Source: Scleromitrula shiraiana
Lineage: Eukaryota > Ascomycota > Leotiomycetes > Helotiales > Sclerotiniaceae
DNA: 64,000 nt
Reading direction: 5' to 3'
NCBI GenBank assembly: GCA_028455995.1
Contig: JABELC010000010.1
Coordinates: forward strand, 1,638,001-1,702,000
The notes under the pieces are model-generated. The model saw only the letters and a list, made by a program, of their open reading frames with translations. It did no database searches and had not been told where the DNA came from. Below are positions 12,979 to 23,759 of the stretch, piece by piece (position 1 is the first letter of the stretch; each line of letters starts with the position of its first letter). Made by a program: the position numbers and the translations under genes.

Positions 12979-15646
12979 AGCAACTTACCAATAGTATCCC
13001 GAACTTTGTAAAACCACCCAACCCCGCCGCCAACTTTCTACCAGTGACCCGTTCAGGCTTGGTAATTAATAGAGCACATTCTCTTTTTTTGTTCATGTAG
13101 ATGCTTTCCGAAAGCAAAATTCTCGGCTTTTATTGGACTATTCATTTATTTCTTCATTTGGTTTTCCCTGGAACTTCGATCTCATTCGGCATTGATTGCT
13201 TTTATGGTTGGAGTTTGTAGGGAAAAGCAGGTGATTCGATTCATACGATACCCCATTTTCGAAGGAAAAAAAGAACAGGAAAAAAGAAAGACAGAAAAAA
13301 GAATAAGGAGATTAGATATGGGGATCGGGTGGATGTGTGCGTTGCGATGAGAAAGATTTATTTATCTATCTCGTCCGTCGTCGAGTATGTATACTCGACA
13401 GTGAGTGAGCTTTAGCGATAATTAATTACCTTATGGAATATATATCATCATGGATTTTATTTATTTACTTTTTGATCTCTAGCTTTGATTATATTGTGGT
13501 TGTGAATTGTATACGCATATAAAGTTGTGATGTATTCGATATTTACACCAGTTAGTCGCAAATAAATGATGATCCCCGCCAATATCGTCGTCACTCATAG
13601 CTACCAACCAAATTAGGATGAAGCTCATACACAGGGGGCGGGGTGGGAATATCTAACAACACTATGTATGATCTTTCAACCAAATACCCAAAATCAAACC
13701 ATCTCATACAATACTCCCTTACACAACTCAATCCAGAACAACATATTCCTTATAACTCCCCACTTAAAATAGGAATATCAAAGTCATGAAGTTAAGTTCG
13801 AACCGAGGATGTATATGATATATATATTGAGTGCATGACGGAGATGGGAAGGAAATACATCTTTACTCGATTTCCGCTCAATATCAACAGATCCCGAATG
13901 CAAGTTGTGAGAGATCAAAGGGAAGGGGTGCCCGAAGGCCAAAGGGAAGGAATTCGATTATCTAGAGCTGGAGAGACGTAAACGCAGAATGAGCGGCATC
14001 GTGGTGTTTTTGTTGATAGTGCTGCTATTGGTATCCTTTCGGAGAAGTTCGTGTTGGGGATGGAATATCGCATACTCCATGGGTGAATGGGAGTGGGTGC
14101 GCTAAAGATATGACGGAGGAGAAGCTGAGGCTGAAGCTGAAGCTGAAGTCTGAAGGATGGCAAAAGCTTGAGAATGAGGATGTGGATGTGGATGTGGATA
14201 TGGATGTGGATGTGAAGCCCAGGTCTAAGTAGACGGCGTACATTACGCAGGGCTTGCAAGGGATTTAATCCCGTGTTTAGAGCAAGAGATGGTATCACGA
14301 CATCATATGCCACGTCGAGCAACCTAGCTCTCGTAAATCCTTTTATATTTGGGTTTTTATTGTGATTTTGTCTTTGTTTACTATGACTATCACATATGCG
14401 GAGGCGGTAGATGGTAGGAGCCGAAGTAGAGGTGGGCTAGTGGATGTAGTGAAGGGCTGAGAGATAAGATGAGGGTATGTAATCTTCTAATTTCTATTCT
14501 CGCCCCTCCCCCCCTTCCAATCAATCACTTATGCAAGCAGCCAAGAAAAGTGAATGCCCCCCTTCTGGGGCTTCCCCTCCTTTCCCTTTCGCCTTCCCCT
14601 CCCTACAAAAGTCTCAAGCAATATCTACTCAAATCATCATAGCCTCCAAGTTCCGCAAATCACCAGGGCAAAAGAAATTGAGGAATCGGTTCAAGCTCTG
14701 GATTTCATTTGCTTCGATTCTTTGAGTATTAACTTTTGTCGATTTTTATAAATAATGCATTATTTTGTTGCACATCTAAGTTATCATTCATATCGTTAAT
14801 TTAACTCGGCTTCGCGTCAGTCCAGCAATTAATCAAGATCACGTTACCGTGCACGGTTCGCTGCCCCTCAGAGAATCAATCCCTCTCTATCTCTCTATCC
14901 CTACACCCCTGGCTCGGTTAGCTAGCTGCACCTGTAGGCATTGCATTGGATTGGGTTGCATTGGATTGCACATCAATGATCACGACATTTAGGCCGGGAA
15001 CTTCATCATCCATCATTCATCATTCTTTGCACTAATCACCCACTCACCCTCCTACCTATGTCCTACCCCCAGATTTTAGGACCAGAAACTAGGACCAGGA
15101 GTAGCAACCAGGAGTAGTAACCAGTAACCCGGTATCGATAACTAATTAGAAGGGATAAATAAGTACCTTCCCGATCATCATAGATAACGTTTTACGTTTA
15201 TGTTTACTTGGAAATTGATTGGTGTTGTGATTGGTATTGATGGGGAATTTTAATAGCTACATTGCGTGATATGATGGGTATTGGGCTTGTATATCTGGGG
15301 AGATCGGATTTCTTGATATTGTATCTGGTTCGTTTGGCTCTCAATTAATACCCGGGTGAGTACTTCGTACCGAGGTTTGTGTTCATGAGTTGGGTGAGAT
15401 TTTCACAGGTAGGTGGTACTAGGTGGTGCTGGGTAGGTACTTTTGTTATATATATATGTATATCTGGTGCCCGAATATTTTATTTCTTGTTGTCTTTTTG
15501 AGGTCGAGATTTTATTTACTTGTTTTTTTTTGGTGTGTATTGTTGGTATGAAATTTTTGATGGATTTGATGGATTCGATTTAAACCAGCCAAACATCCTT
15601 CCCACTATATCGCTCATCTCTCACACAACCCTCTCCCTTCTTAACC
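12979..15646. other. Long intergenic region between the zinc-finger and MFS genes
   Basis: No convincing gene is seen. A tandem GATGTG-type hexamer sits near 14175-14215 beside GAAGCT repeats at 14122-14150. ORFs on either strand around 13915-14322 and 14531-14751 are low complexity. The last kilobase holds short repeated motifs (ACCAGGAGTAG-like at 15083-15125) and several TATA-like runs near 15450. The region probably contains the transporter promoter. Confidence 0.5.
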
Positions 15647-17457
15647 ATGACAACTCAAGATCCTGAGAAATTCCTCGGCGCGGGAAACGGCAATCTAGAT
15701 GAAAATCTAGGTACAAGCGGTAACACGACAGATAAATCAGAAGATGGATATACTAATCCGACAGGGATAGACGAGAAGAAGTTGGTACGGAAATTGGATT
15801 GGAAGTTGTTGCCTCCGCTTACGTTGTTGTATTTGCTGAGTTTTTTGGATCGGAGTAATAGTATGTTTTTTTCTTTTGGTTTTGTTTTTTGTTTTTCGCG
15901 GTAGGAGAGGATTGGTGGAATAAAGGAGAAGGTGGGGAAGAGAAATGAGGAGATGAGGAGGGCACGGGAGAGGAAATGGGAGAATGAGAGATGAGAATTT
16001 GGGGTAGTGATTGCTAACATTAATGTTTGAATAGTTGGGAATGCCAAATTAGATGGGTTGACGAAGAGTTTGGATATTACGGGAAATCAATATTTATTAA
16101 CTTTGACAATTTATTTCGTTGGTTATGTATGTTTTCTTCGTTTTAATCCTCTTCTGGATATGAAACCTCCACTGCTTGAATTTCCATGCTAATATAAATA
16201 TGAGATAGGTGTTATTCGAAGTTCCATGTAATATCATATTGAAACGAACAACGCCCAGAATATGGCTTCCAACCCTCATGCTTCTGTGGGGAATCGTAGC
16301 CACTTTATTGGGTGTTTGTACGAATTTCGCCGGATTCGTTGTTGCTAGATTCTTTCTTGGTGTGACGGAAAGTGGACTGTTTCCTGGTGTGGTGTTTTAT
16401 CTATCGATGTGGTATAAGAGAACGGAAACACATTATCGTGTTGCTTTGTTCTTCTCGGCGGCTTCTCTGGCAGGTGCTTTTGGTGGGATATTGGCGTATG
16501 GGATTGGGTTTATGAATGGTGTGGGTGGTTTGAAGGGTTGGAGGTGGATTTTCATTATTGTACGTTCGAAAATACTTGAAGTTGATTTACCACATGAACA
16601 TACTAACAAAATAACAGGAAGGACTCCTCACCGTAGTAGTTTCCCTCTTCGCCTACTTCTTCATCCACAACTACCCTAGCACCGCCAAATTCCTAACCGA
16701 ACCCGAACGCTCCCTCATCCACGCCCGCCTCAAATCCTCCACCGACGCCACTAACAGCGAACCCTTCACCTGGTCCAACGTCCGCTCCGCCCTAGCAGAC
16801 TACAAATGCTGGCTCTATGGTCTAGGCTTCCATACCATGTCCCTTCCGCTCTATACACTCTCCCTCTTCCTCCCAACCATCATCGCCGATCTCGGCTACT
16901 CAGCCGCAACAGCCCAACTCCTCACCGTCCCCCCCTACGCATTCGCCACTCTCCTCACAATAACCATCGCCATCCTCTCCGAAAAAACACACCGTCGCGC
17001 CCCCTACATCCTATTCTCCACAACCCTCGCCCTAATCGGCTATATAATCCTACTCGCCAACTCCCACCCAAAAACCAAACCGGGAATCTCATACCTCGGT
17101 ACCTTCTTCGCAGCAGGTGGGATATACCCCAGCTGCGCAATCGTACTCAGTTGGCCCGCAGCCAACGTATCGGGTCAAACGAAAAGAGCTACGGCTACAG
17201 CGATGACGATTACGATTGGGAATTTGGGAGCAGTATTGGGGACGCAACTGTATAGGCCGGCGACAAGCCCCAGGTGGTTTTTAGGACATGGGTTTGCAGC
17301 GGGGTATTTGGTGGCGAACTTGGGGGTTACGGGATTATTGTGGTGGAGTTTGGAAAAGGAGAATAGGGTGAAAAGGGGGAGGAGGGATAGTGGAGAGGGA
17401 ATGGAGGAGGGGGGGATTAAGAGTGATGAGGATGTTAGGTGGATTTTTCAGACTTGA
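15647..17457 (+). CDS. MFS transporter, Dal5/Tna1-like anion:cation symporter
   Basis: Plasma-membrane permease of the major facilitator superfamily. Four exons (15647-15860, 16035-16126, 16209-16559 and 16618-17457) give 498 residues, the usual size for this family. The N-terminal cytosolic segment ends in RKLDWKLLPPLTLLYLLSFLDRSN, the hallmark start of helix 1 (first part RKLDWKLLPPLTLL), followed by IGNAKLDGL. Later family features include ARFFLGVTESGLFPG, the motif-A-like loop and LPTIIADLGYSAATAQLL. Relatives carry allantoate, nicotinate, pantothenate and other carboxylates. The substrate cannot be read from sequence. Exon 4 is C-rich at its start and G-rich at its end, with a sharp switch near 17,180, although the protein stays normal across it. 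Confidence 0.93.
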
Positions 17458-17995
17458 TGAATCTTGATTGAGTGGTAGATTTTGGGCTGAAGCTCTGGGG
17501 CAAGAGATGGATTTAGGATTAGATGGGACCTAGATGACTATTAATAATTTTCTTTCCTGATATTATTTTGATTAGATTTGAACATTGAAACATTCACATC
17601 TGAACGCTGAAAACTAATCTGCGTTATTATTCTGGTTTGATGCGAAGAGTATTGAATGACTGTCTGAAAGTTCAGATCTCGTATGCATTATTCTTTCAAC
17701 TCAGTTCGAATTTTGAGGAGTTCCTCGTGTGAAGGTTGGAAGTGAGGCTGAAATTGAATCTGATATTCATTTATGCTAGAATGAAAGTCAAGATTACATG
17801 AGATTACATGTTCATGATATAACTGAATTGACTTTTATTTCTCGTATTTAGCTAAACCTGATATTCAAACTAGAGTCTCCAAGTCGGAGTAGTAGATTAT
17901 TAATATCTAAACATAATTCAAAAACGAATTCCCTTGAATTTTAATCGCCCAATACATTTTTTACTCACTATAATAACCCATGTCCATCTCCATCT
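17458..17995. other. Convergent intergenic region
   Basis: This is the convergent space between the transporter and P450 stop codons, so it holds two 3' ends. It is AT-rich. No ORF or repeat of note was found. Confidence 0.6.
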
Positions 17996-19387
17996 TTACC
18001 CTCCACTCCCAACTTTCCCCACTCTCTTCAATCTCAACCCCTCAAACCCCTCTCTCCCATTCCTCAACAACCCATCGTCATCTCTCCACTCTCCACATCC
18101 ATCCCCCTCATCTAAAACCCAATCCCCATCCCCAAAAATCTCCATCAATCCCCCCACCAAAATTCCAATCATAATCGGCGCCACGTTCCGAGCCGGACAT
18201 GGAAATTTCCCCTTGCCAAATGGCATCCAAGCTGCTTTAAACATGTATTTTTCAACATCTCCCAACTCTTCAATTCTTCGTTCCCGCGCTCTCCATCTCT
18301 CGGGCCTAAATTCCCGCGCACCAAGATGTTCATCATCACTCAAAAGAGTATTAGTACTAATACTCCAGACCCTATCCATTCTCTGGAAAAGCTCAACATC
18401 GATCACTTCTGTCGCCGCATTTATGTCTTCCTGGCGGTATATCCTTCGGGTTGGTGGATAGAGTCGAAGAGATTCGTACACGATATCTCGTACCGAAACA
18501 TTGTTGGAAGGATCTCGTTTGCCAAATTGCGAGGGGTTAGGATTTTTGAGAAAGTCTTCAAAGAGAGATTTGAATATTTGGTGGTCGGTGGTGGAGTAGG
18601 GAGAACAAGGAAGGGGATGAGGAAATGCGACGGAGATGAAACACCGAAGGACGATTCGCCAGAGGGTTTCGTAGGCGGGGAGGAGGATGTTGAGGGGGTT
18701 TTGTGGAGTATTGGGGAACAGAGTGGAGAGTTCGTTGTGGAGGAGGAGTTTTTGTGATTGGAAACCTTGAGAGAGATCGTCTTCATGAGGTTTAGTTTTG
18801 CTGGCAGATATGGAGTGTTTCGAAGCTATCCAAAGGGTGTTGATAAGATGAGTTATGCGGAGGATAGATTCCGATTTCGCTTTGGAAAATGAACTGATGT
18901 TTGAATCCGTATCGATATTTTCTGGGAAATCCAAAGGGAAGAATTTCAAACATACGAAGCGAAAACAAAGGATTTGAATAAATGGTACGAGCGGTATCGA
19001 TTCGTTCTCCATGATAGTTTCAGCAACTTCTCGAGTTATGTTGGTGGTTCTCCGGGCCATGGTAGAAATTTCAGCATCGGAAATTTGCAGAAGTGGTTTT
19101 ACTTCTGAGAGAAAGTTCTTATAAACATTTTCATCGGTAGTGGTGAATGCATTTGATATTGAGAAAGCGTGGACTAGTCTCTGGTTTGGGAGAGCTCGTG
19201 ATTTGAGAGTGGAGGCTGTGAGAAGAGCGATGGATTCAGAGAGTTTGCGGGTTAGAACCGAGGGGCTGAAGTGATGGGACTTTGGAATTTGATGATTGGT
19301 AATTTGCTGGCGTTTGTAAAGGGCATAAAGGAGCCATGTCAGAGCGGCCATCATGATGATGGTGAGAATGAGAGTCATCTCCATCAT
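17996..19387 (-). CDS. Divergent cytochrome P450-like protein
   Basis: A single-exon ORF of 463 residues. The N-terminus is one hydrophobic helix (about residues 5-23), as in ER-anchored P450s. The K-helix ExxR motif is present (ESLRLYPP, near residue 305) and a PERW-like motif follows (REFRPERW). The haem loop reads FGKGKFPCPA at about 390-399. It has the Cys ligand at 397, but Phe replaces the usual Arg/His two residues before it. The protein is shorter than typical fungal P450s (about 500 residues), and the I-helix oxygen-binding motif AGxxT is not evident. It may be a P450 with altered chemistry, or one losing function. The coding strand is C-rich before about position 18,400 and G-rich after. 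The reaction and substrate are unknown. Confidence 0.8.
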   Translation of the reverse strand: MMEMTLILTIIMMAALTWLLYALYKRQQITNHQIPKSHHFSPSVLTRKLSESIALLTASTLKSRALPNQRLVHAFSISNAFTTTDENVYKNFLSEVKPLLQISDAEISTMARRTTNITREVAETIMENESIPLVPFIQILCFRFVCLKFFPLDFPENIDTDSNISSFSKAKSESILRITHLINTLWIASKHSISASKTKPHEDDLSQGFQSQKLLLHNELSTLFPNTPQNPLNILLPAYETLWRIVLRCFISVAFPHPLPCSPYSTTDHQIFKSLFEDFLKNPNPSQFGKRDPSNNVSVRDIVYESLRLYPPTRRIYRQEDINAATEVIDVELFQRMDRVWSISTNTLLSDDEHLGAREFRPERWRARERRIEELGDVEKYMFKAAWMPFGKGKFPCPARNVAPIMIGILVGGLMEIFGDGDWVLDEGDGCGEWRDDDGLLRNGREGFEGLRLKRVGKVGSGG

Positions 19388-20224
19388 GAGTTCTGGTTAT
19401 TGAAAATGAAAATAAAAAGCTTGGAGATTGATCTAGACTTATCACTTTGGAGAAACATTTTTTCATACTTATATTCGAGAAATAATCGTCCAAAAGCTCG
19501 CGTTTGCGTTCTGTATCTTCAGCCTTTCCTTGAGTCATATCTAAACATTGCTGTGCAATACATTCACGCAACTACCCGGCGGAGGTCAGGATCTTGGAGC
19601 TGTTCCTGTCAATTTTCGGAAGGCTGCATAAACAATCAGAGGGGAGGAGACCCGGTGGAACCATATCAAAAAGAAAGCAAACATGTGATTGTTTGTACCT
19701 TTCATATTTTCTTCTTCCTTCCCGTCAGATTTTGCAATTTATCATATCTGTATCGGGAAAGAAAATATGACGCACGGCGTTCATTGATTAATGAAAAGAA
19801 AGTTGACCATTGTAGAGGAACCAGGGTTGTTCCGAGATCATTTAGTCGGATAATTTGAGAAGCAAACGGAAGAGGTTTTGATGCCCAACGACTATCTCTG
19901 GACCGGAAAACGGGGTAACTCCACTCACATTTACCAATGCTGGAGATATTCGTGAGTATTTTTATGATTCTAGATGATCCGATCATTTTCCTTCATGTTG
20001 AATCTGAAGCACTATGGAAAAATCAAATGTTGTGTGTACCTAGATCTTGTCAACGACTGCAAAATCTATAGGATTTCAACTCTTGATAATCATTCTGTAA
20101 CGGGGGCAAAATCTCGTGGAAGAAGTTCTGTGGGGCTATAACGTACATGATCAATTCCCATTCTGGGTAATTTTTGGGGGCTTCTCTTCGCAAGAGCGAC
20201 AGTGAGAAAGTCATGAATGCATGT
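19388..20224. other. Intergenic region upstream of the P450
   Basis: No supported gene is seen. ORFs on both strands (19271-19858 and 19236-19571) overlap the P450 5' end and have no recognisable domain. The region should contain the P450 promoter and the decayed 3' end of the neighbouring pseudogene. Confidence 0.5.
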
Positions 20225-21198
20225 TTCGAAATTTCTTAACATTCGGATAAAGAATTGAATCGATAATATGATTACGCCTAGCATGGTTAGCTGCATAAAT
20301 ACGTCTGAAAGAGATACGAAATATCTTACCGTGCATACAACGCATTGCGGGATTCCCAGTCTTTGACAGGTGCGTCCTTTGGTATGTATCTGTGGTAAGC
20401 CTCATTGCAGTCTCGACTCCATTGGTTTTTCATGGGTCGTAAAGGACTCAAGTCATCTGAATCATTAGCTATGGAAGAAAAGTTCACGTGGGCGTAGATC
20501 TTACATTCGCGATGACCATAGTAAGCAGACGAATCAAACAAGATAGCTTGGCCAGTTACCTTATCAGTAGCTATGTTGCCGATCCAAAGATCCCCATGGA
20601 GGAGGCTAGGCTTAACTACTATACCTTCCTCTTCCAATGGACGCAACAATCTCGGGATAACCTTCTCCAATAATGCAGTTGATAGTTGCTTTAGCTCTTC
20701 ATTTTGTTCTCTGGCTTCTTCCTCCATGGCTAACATCTGTTGGATTCCATTGGAGAAGAACTTTTCCCATGAGCGTGTCCAAGTATTGTCTTGAAGTAGG
20801 TTTCCATCCATTGTACGTGGTAATATGAAACCCAAACATGTTGTTTGGGGATCTGCTCTCTCTGTGTAGCTTCGCAAGTTATCTTGCGAAATTTCCGACG
20901 GACGGTGGGCTACTGTCGAGTTCGTGGAATTTCAAGAGTAGAAAATTATGTTGGGACTTAACAAATGATCCCCAGTGGAAAGGACGTGGGACAAAAGAAG
21001 GCGACAGATTATATATTATATTCATAGACTCGAACTCTGCTTCCATCATCCCAAGCCCACGTTTTCCCGCGGCAATCTAAAATTAAGTTAGACATACAAA
21101 TAAAAGATTGGTATTAGACATACTTTGAGAAACCAACGAGTAATTTTCGAATCATCTTGTCGAAATTCAATGTAGCCGGTCGAGTTCCAGTTTGCGCC
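20225..21198 (-). pseudogene. Broken fructosamine/ketosamine-3-kinase gene
   Basis: Remains of a fructosamine-3-kinase family gene (deglycation kinases that phosphorylate ketosamines on glycated proteins). Pieces read in order on the minus strand: an exon ending in ITRWFLK at 21124, a 47-nt intron, then IAAGKRGLGMMEAEFESM from 21076. FVPRPFHWGSF, HELD and an LLHGDLWIGN kinase motif follow, then a 48-nt intron at 20457-20504 and LSPLRPMKNQW to NALYA. Two lesions are visible. A TAA stop lies at 20881-20879 between NFAR and LAKLHRE. A direct 4-nt duplication (ATGG on the minus strand, 20804-20811) shifts the frame just before NLLQDNTW. The C-terminal part near 20240 (YPNVKKFRNM) also needs a frame change to continue. 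The start exon was not found. It may still make a truncated RNA, but no full enzyme. Confidence 0.78.
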
Positions 21199-22223
21199 TG
21201 TGATGACTTATGCGGTGTTTGATGTCATTGTTGAGGAGTGTAAAATAGTTGTGTTTGGGTGATATCCATTTGGGAACCGAAAGTCAACGGAGGTGATCAG
21301 AGAAAGAAGAAACATGAGAGTCAAAAAACTTTGGGTAGCTTCTGGAGAGAAGGAGAGAGGTGTTCGTTTACAGAGAGGCGTGTTGGATGATAGCCATGCG
21401 TTTATGCGCCTCTCAAATACTGGTAAGACCTATTTCGGATAACTCTTAACCGTTGTTCGATCCAACTAATCCAATCGAGTTCATAGGTTTGTCTTACACG
21501 ACGACATCATTGACTCAGACGGATCCATGTATTGTATTAAGCAACTGCAACGGGGCAACCACTGCACCGGTACTGCTCTAGTCTGTATTGCCCATGATGT
21601 GCCGCACTTTGGCTATTCACTACCACCATCTTTCCCTAGCTAGATATCTTCACAATAAAGAATTCGCCGTGCTGTGTCTCATCCAAGCATTTACATTTAC
21701 TTCAACAGATGCATAACAAAACATACGCATCTGTCAATCATAATCACGTCAATATTGTTTTATACCTCCTACCTAGGTAAGTATGAGAGAGAATGCGCGA
21801 TTAGCTACTTCATCTCATTTGCAACTTCAAGTCTACACCGGTGATATGTGAGACATTCGGTAAGCAACCCTTCCAATACCAATATCGGCCAATAACCTTC
21901 GTTGTTTAGTACCAACAGGGTAGCTCACAACAGTTCAGCAGCTGCAGCTGTGCCACAAAAGTAATGACACCCGCATTAGTTACTAATAACACCCCGCACG
22001 AGGGTTTTTCGACTCAGCAGAGAATCCCTTCTAAGCAAATGTCACAAAACATTATAGCCCCCGACAGCACAAAAGCTACTCCAAGTGTATTCGGGAACTT
22101 CTCCATAATTGTTCGCTCTCGAAATAAACGTATAAATTCTCAACCTTCAAAGACTGATACATTTACGTTTACCAAAACCCAGATATCAAATAGTTTCTAA
22201 CAAACAAACACTCAGCAAACGCA
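21199..22223. other. Intergenic region
   Basis: No gene is supported. The segment lies between the divergent pseudogene and the ABM gene. The ORF at 21964-22200 on the plus strand has no recognisable domain and is probably chance. The last 100 bases should be the ABM gene's 5' UTR. Confidence 0.5.
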
Positions 22224-22935
22224 ATGTCAACCGATATCCAAGTCGTCGCTATATTTCACCCCGTTCCGGGCAAGGAGAGCCGAGTTTGTGTTCCATTTCC
22301 TCTGGGGTTTCGCACACATTTGAGTTCGTGTTTTTTGAAGCTAATGTATTCTAACCAACATAGCTCAAAGAAGTCCTCCTGGAGCTCGCAAGCAATGTCC
22401 ACAAGAACGAGCAAGGTGTTGTGGGTTATCTTTTCTTTCTCTTATCGCGCTCGTTTCTTCGTTTTATCCTTACTGGATATGCTCCGTTCCTTTGCTGCTT
22501 CATCCCTCGTCCCTTATATCTCGTCCCAGACAGATATTAGAAGTTGATAACATGATGCAGCGCACACAGCGATGAAAAAAGCTAAACCGCAGTAGAAAAA
22601 ATACCAAGCATTCGAACAAGTTGATTCCAAAACCGACACCAACGTCATTCTCTTCCAAGAGACCTGTAAATATACCATTTTCTTTTTATTCACCCGCTCA
22701 CTCTTCATCTTGATTACACTCCCTCGTCCTTTGTTTCCCTTCCTTATCATATCTATCTCTAACCAAACATCTCATCTCATCTCATCTAGATGCAAACCAA
22801 GCCGCAGTGCAAACCCACCTGACCGCGCCTTATTTCGGAGCCGCGGGTGAGATTCTGGCCAGGGAGGGTTTGGTTACGAAACCGTTTGAGGTTATTGTAT
22901 TGAACCCGATTGGAGGGTTTGCTTCGCGTGTTTAG
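22224..22935 (+). CDS. ABM-domain protein (antibiotic biosynthesis monooxygenase fold)
   Basis: Four short exons (22224-22283, 22364-22420, 22596-22665 and 22790-22935) join to a 110-residue protein that no single ORF shows. The product begins with VVAIFHPVPGKE, continues LKEVLLELASNVHKNE, then YQAFEQVDSKTDTNVILFQE, and ends NPIGGFASRV. This is the ferredoxin-like fold of ABM/YgiN-type proteins. Members are cofactor-free monooxygenases or quinol-handling enzymes, often stress-related or tied to secondary metabolism. The reaction here is unknown. All four exons fit in phase, which supports the model. The exon 2-3 junction (donor GTGGGT, acceptor TAG) is the least certain. The last intron contains a short CTCAT tandem repeat before its acceptor. 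Confidence 0.85.
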
Positions 22936-23759
22936 ATTAAGGATGCGTGGTTATCAGGGATGGATGGATCTGGTACATACAAGGGCAAATTACTAGCTTT
23001 CTTTACATCAGCCTTCATGCATATAATTGATGATTTTATTACATTAAATAGCGTCCATTATCTGGCAATGAAAGAACAATCTATATACTATTCAGGATAC
23101 ATAAAAATTATATCTACCATTCATCATTCCAGTCTAGTAGCTGAACCGATTCGTTAAGAAGCGAATAGTCTAAACAAATACTTGATATTTCCGCCACCTC
23201 ATAGCAAAAATATCATAGCAAATATATATACCAGAATATCGAAGACATATAATATGTAGTATCACTTTGTGTGTATTTTCTCTTCGACTTCAAAGATTAT
23301 TCCCGGCATCGGAGCCCGCATTCCAAAATCCATGGATCGGAGAGTGTATAAAGAACGCAGCTCCCCTCGAACCCACTATGCCTGCCTTCCTGCACATTGA
23401 GGAATAGGGGACGATGCGCTAATAATGGCAATAATAGAGTACCGTATACGACTATACCAGAGTTTAACATAGGAGAGAAGATAAACGGGCCAATAGTAAG
23501 CCGGGAGATATTTTAACATATGATATATCTAGTCAAGGGAAAGCGAGTAGGGATATATAACATTGCCTTGGTGATTACTGGTGTTGAAAATATATACTGT
23601 TTGGCTACTACCATGTTGTAACATCTCATGCCATGACAGTTGCCCAGCCTCTTATACTCACACCCTGAATACTGTTTCCTCATCGCTTAATCACTCTATC
23701 TCATCTCATCTCACCTCATCTCACCACTTCCTTCCTCGAACTACTAGCCACCCTTTTCC
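22936..23759. other. Intergenic region
   Basis: No gene is seen. It is AT-rich, with an ATATATATACC-type stretch near 23220 and CTCAT-type repeats near 23698-23725. It should include the 3' UTR of the ABM gene. Confidence 0.5.

Noticed and set aside
13915..14322. 135-residue minus-strand ORF with His-Ile repeats
   Set aside because: The repeats come from a GATGTG hexamer array. No domain is present.
19271..19858. 195-residue plus-strand ORF
   Set aside because: It overlaps the P450 N-terminus in antisense and has no recognisable features.
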